Translations under genes and position numbers: made by a program
In this document: in pieces, positions 61,985 through 64,000 of the stretch
Numbering within the stretch: position 1 is the first letter of the stretch
How the letters are laid out: each line of letters begins with the position of its first letter
The notes under the pieces: generated by a model
What the model saw: only the letters and a program-made list of their open reading frames with translations
Database searches by the model: none
What the model was told of the DNA's origin: nothing
Origin: Guptibacillus hwajinpoensis
GTDB lineage: Bacteria; Bacillota; Bacilli; Bacillales; Guptibacillaceae
NCBI RefSeq assembly: GCF_001039475.1
Contig: NZ_LELK01000015.1
Span: 1 to 64,000, forward strand
DNA length: 64,000 nt
Direction of reading: 5' to 3'

Positions 61985-63442
61985 TTAAGCGACGCTGTCC
62001 TTATCCCAACCAGAAATATCGATTTCGAGTGGAATGTTTGCAGCGCGTTGCTTACGTGCCGAGTAGAAGAATGCAACGATAACAGCGACCGTAATAATCG
62101 TTGCACCAATATATGCGATATTTATCGGTAATCGAAAGCCGATAGGTGCATTAAGAATATAAGTCGTAGTCGCCATGGTGATGAAAATGGCTGGAATCAT
62201 AGCAATCCAGTAATTCTTTTTTGCAATGAATAAATACATCGCACCAACCCATAAGGCAATCATCGCTGTAGACTGGTTAGCCCATGAGAAGTATCTCCAT
62301 AGAAGTGTGAAATCAATTTTCGTAAGCCCGAATGCTACTACGAAAAGTGGTAGTGCAATCCAGAGACGATTTGTTACTTTACGCTGTGAGTAATTAAAGT
62401 AGTCTGCAATAATCATACGAGCACTTCTGAAGGCTGTATCGCCAGACGTGATTGGAAGGACGATAACACCAAGAATGGCAAGCGTTCCGCCAATTGCACC
62501 GAGCATGAGAGTAGAAGCTTCACTGACAATTGCAGCCGGTCCGCCGTTTGCAAGTAGTTCATTTAAGCCAACTGGCCCATTGAATAAACTCATAGCAGCA
62601 GCGGCCCAAATCATTGCAATAACACCTTCTGCAATCATCATTCCGTAGAAGATATTGCGACCCTGCTTTTCATTTTGCGTGGTACGCGAAATGATTGGTG
62701 TTTGTGTTGCGTGAAATCCAGAAAGGGCACCGCAAGAAATGGTTAAGAATAGTAATGGAAAGACCGGTGCGTTGTCAGGGTGAAAGTTACTTAGCGTGAC
62801 TTCAGGAATCGGTGCGCCAGTAAACACAAGACCGGCACCTACGCCTAGTGCACTAATAAGAAGGAGTGCGCCAAAAATCGGATAGAAGCGACCGATGATT
62901 TTATCAATTGGTAGCAATGTCGCAAAAATGTAGTAAAGAAAGATTGCTCCAAGAATAAGGCCCATTGTTGCCCAGCCATTCATTAAGTTGTTTAATAGTC
63001 CAGCTGGAGCAGTAACAAACACTGTTCCTGTGAGAAGAAGTAGTAGCACAGCAAATGCATTAACCACGTGCTTCATCACTTTTCCTAGAAATTTCCCTGC
63101 AAGTTCAGGTAGGTGAGCACCTCTGTTACGAATGGAAATCATTCCAGTTAAATAATCATGCACAGCTCCTGCAAAAATACAGCCGAATACAATCCATAGG
63201 AAAGCTACCGGGCCGTAAAGGGCTCCTAGTATCGGTCCAAAAATAGGACCAACTCCAGCGATATTTAATAATTGAATTAAGGAGTTTTTCTTCGTGTTCA
63301 TTGGAAGATAATCTACCCCATCCTGATGCGTGTAGGCAGGCGTTTGACGTGCTTCCTTTACACCAAAAATCTTTTCTACAAACTTTCCATAAGTGAAATA
63401 ACCAATAATCAATAGTGCAATTCCTGCTAGAAATGTATACAT
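61985..63442 (-). CDS. cstA: CstA-family pyruvate/peptide transporter, short form
   Basis: The protein of about 485 residues has some 13 membrane spans. DYLPMNTKKNSLIQLLNIAGVGPIFGPILGALYGPVAFLWIVFG is the conserved CstA core, and LSGFHATQTPIISRTTQNEKQGR matches the family's second signature. It is shorter than E. coli CstA and BtsT (about 700), as in the short Gram-positive type. BtsT is a pyruvate importer. ATG 63442 has GGGAAGGGATG upstream. A LytTR regulator lies just upstream on the same strand. Confidence 0.9.
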   Translation of the reverse strand: MYTFLAGIALLIIGYFTYGKFVEKIFGVKEARQTPAYTHQDGVDYLPMNTKKNSLIQLLNIAGVGPIFGPILGALYGPVAFLWIVFGCIFAGAVHDYLTGMISIRNRGAHLPELAGKFLGKVMKHVVNAFAVLLLLLTGTVFVTAPAGLLNNLMNGWATMGLILGAIFLYYIFATLLPIDKIIGRFYPIFGALLLISALGVGAGLVFTGAPIPEVTLSNFHPDNAPVFPLLFLTISCGALSGFHATQTPIISRTTQNEKQGRNIFYGMMIAEGVIAMIWAAAAMSLFNGPVGLNELLANGGPAAIVSEASTLMLGAIGGTLAILGVIVLPITSGDTAFRSARMIIADYFNYSQRKVTNRLWIALPLFVVAFGLTKIDFTLLWRYFSWANQSTAMIALWVGAMYLFIAKKNYWIAMIPAIFITMATTTYILNAPIGFRLPINIAYIGATIITVAVIVAFFYSARKQRAANIPLEIDISGWDKDSVA

Positions 63443-63523
63443 TAAATCATCCCTTCCCGTTCGATGTATGCGTTTACATAGAGTATAAAAGAAGAAAGGG
63501 ATGAAAGGACCCAATTCATAGCA

Positions 63524-63552
63524 ACATGTCTAAAAATAGGTTTGAAATGTCT
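63524..63552 (-). promoter_or_regulatory. Candidate LytTR binding repeats upstream of cstA
   Basis: On the minus strand AGACATTT and AGACATGT are direct repeats with a 21-base offset (63552-63545 and 63531-63524). They lie 37-65 bases upstream of a TATACT -10-like element (63487-63482). Two sites two helical turns apart are the usual layout for LytTR-domain activators. By eye only. Confidence 0.45.
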
Positions 63553-63580
63553 GAATGAGACACTAAGATGCATTGGGTGT

Positions 63581-64000
63581 TTACAATTCGAGCTCAGCTC
63601 GAAGTGCTTTGACATAATTTCGACTAACAGACAGTTTTTCCGTAACACCTTCTAACTCAAGCTGATAAGCCCCGTTAAACCATGGTGTTAGGCGCATTAC
63701 ATACTGAAGATTAACAAGGTAGCCTTTATGAATTCTAAAAAACGAGAAAGAGGAGAGACGGTTTTCAAGTTCCTTTAGCGCCATTTTCACTTCATACTCG
63801 CCATTTTTTACAATGATCCGAGAGACTTTATCATCTCTATAGATAAATAGGATATCGTTTGGATCAAGATAATGGATTTCTCCTTCGATGTCGACTGATA
63901 GTTTGCCTTTTCTAGTCGAAGGTTCTTCCTTCATAGCACCATGTATACGTTTCTCTAGACGCTTCACGGTTTGTTTGAGTTGTTCTTCATCATAAGGTTT
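63581..64000 (-). CDS. LytTR-family response regulator (partial, cut by window end)
   Basis: The frame continues to the last base: KPYDEEQLKQTVKRLEKRIHG is the end of a receiver domain (the Lys of the K-P-Y/F motif), followed by a complete LytTR DNA-binding domain (VDIEGEIHYLDPNDILFIYRDDKVSRIIVKNGEYEVKMALKELE, FFRIHKGYLVNLQYV, LSVSRNYVKALRAEL). Position just upstream of cstA suggests it controls this transporter, as BtsR does for BtsT. A LytS-type kinase is expected beyond the window. Confidence 0.88.
   Translation of the reverse strand, partial: KPYDEEQLKQTVKRLEKRIHGAMKEEPSTRKGKLSVDIEGEIHYLDPNDILFIYRDDKVSRIIVKNGEYEVKMALKELENRLSSFSFFRIHKGYLVNLQYVMRLTPWFNGAYQLELEGVTEKLSVSRNYVKALRAELEL

Overview
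The window is chromosomal DNA from a low-G+C, endospore-forming member of the Bacillaceae. The backbone purE-K-B-C-S-Q-L-F-M-N-H-D, yerA, yerC, pcrB-pcrA-ligA-camS, proline symporter, gatCAB, dagK, rlmCD follows the Bacillus subtilis order, with small omissions (no yerB, yerD or swrC). A YjcZ-type protein and a GerPA/GerPF-type protein point to sporulation. A marine or alkaliphilic relative such as Pseudalkalibacillus/Alkalihalobacillus is a guess from general similarity, not something the sequence proves.

Layout. 1-760: the tail of an rRNA region, with a partial, a broken and one intact 5S rRNA, each followed by a near-identical terminator. 943-7562: a nitroreductase, then a complete urease operon ureABC-EFG-D with a UreH-type nickel permease. 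7601-9120: an Hsp20-like protein and the yebE-yebG pair. 9167-22085: a guanine-class riboswitch and attenuator followed by twelve purine genes that take PRPP to IMP. 22063-31535: small membrane proteins, yerA, yerC, pcrB, pcrA, ligA, camS. 31601-32554: an orphan Zur-boxed zinc-binding lipoprotein. 33064-41153: a tiny symporter accessory protein, the proline symporter, gatCAB, dagK and rlmCD. 41155-43000: a small accessory patch with a decayed large serine recombinase abutting rlmCD, a two-helix membrane protein and an unknown PUA-like membrane-anchored protein. From 43200 on, mostly minus-strand adaptive genes: katG with a PerR box, a Cof-type phosphatase, aldehyde dehydrogenase, an SDR-like protein, a DUF3231 protein, a lipoprotein, YjcZ, the cold-sensing des-desK-desR set, a PAP2 phosphatase, an orphan hexulose-phosphate isomerase, an esterase, GerPF-like, ldh-lctP with Rex-like boxes, a nucleotidyltransferase, and cstA next to a LytTR response regulator cut by the window end.

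The least explained material is between genes. Three arrays of short elements recur with an almost exact 20-bp period (437, 24833, 39561). Each sits just downstream of a terminator, and they share a T-NNNNN-ATA frame with a changing 5-nt core. Three longer palindromic repeat types are also present: a single copy at 1603; three copies at about 8151, 34711 and 45609; and a tandem pair at 24971-25221 whose hairpin arms co-vary. These are the best candidates for undescribed structure; no complete new multi-gene system was recognised.
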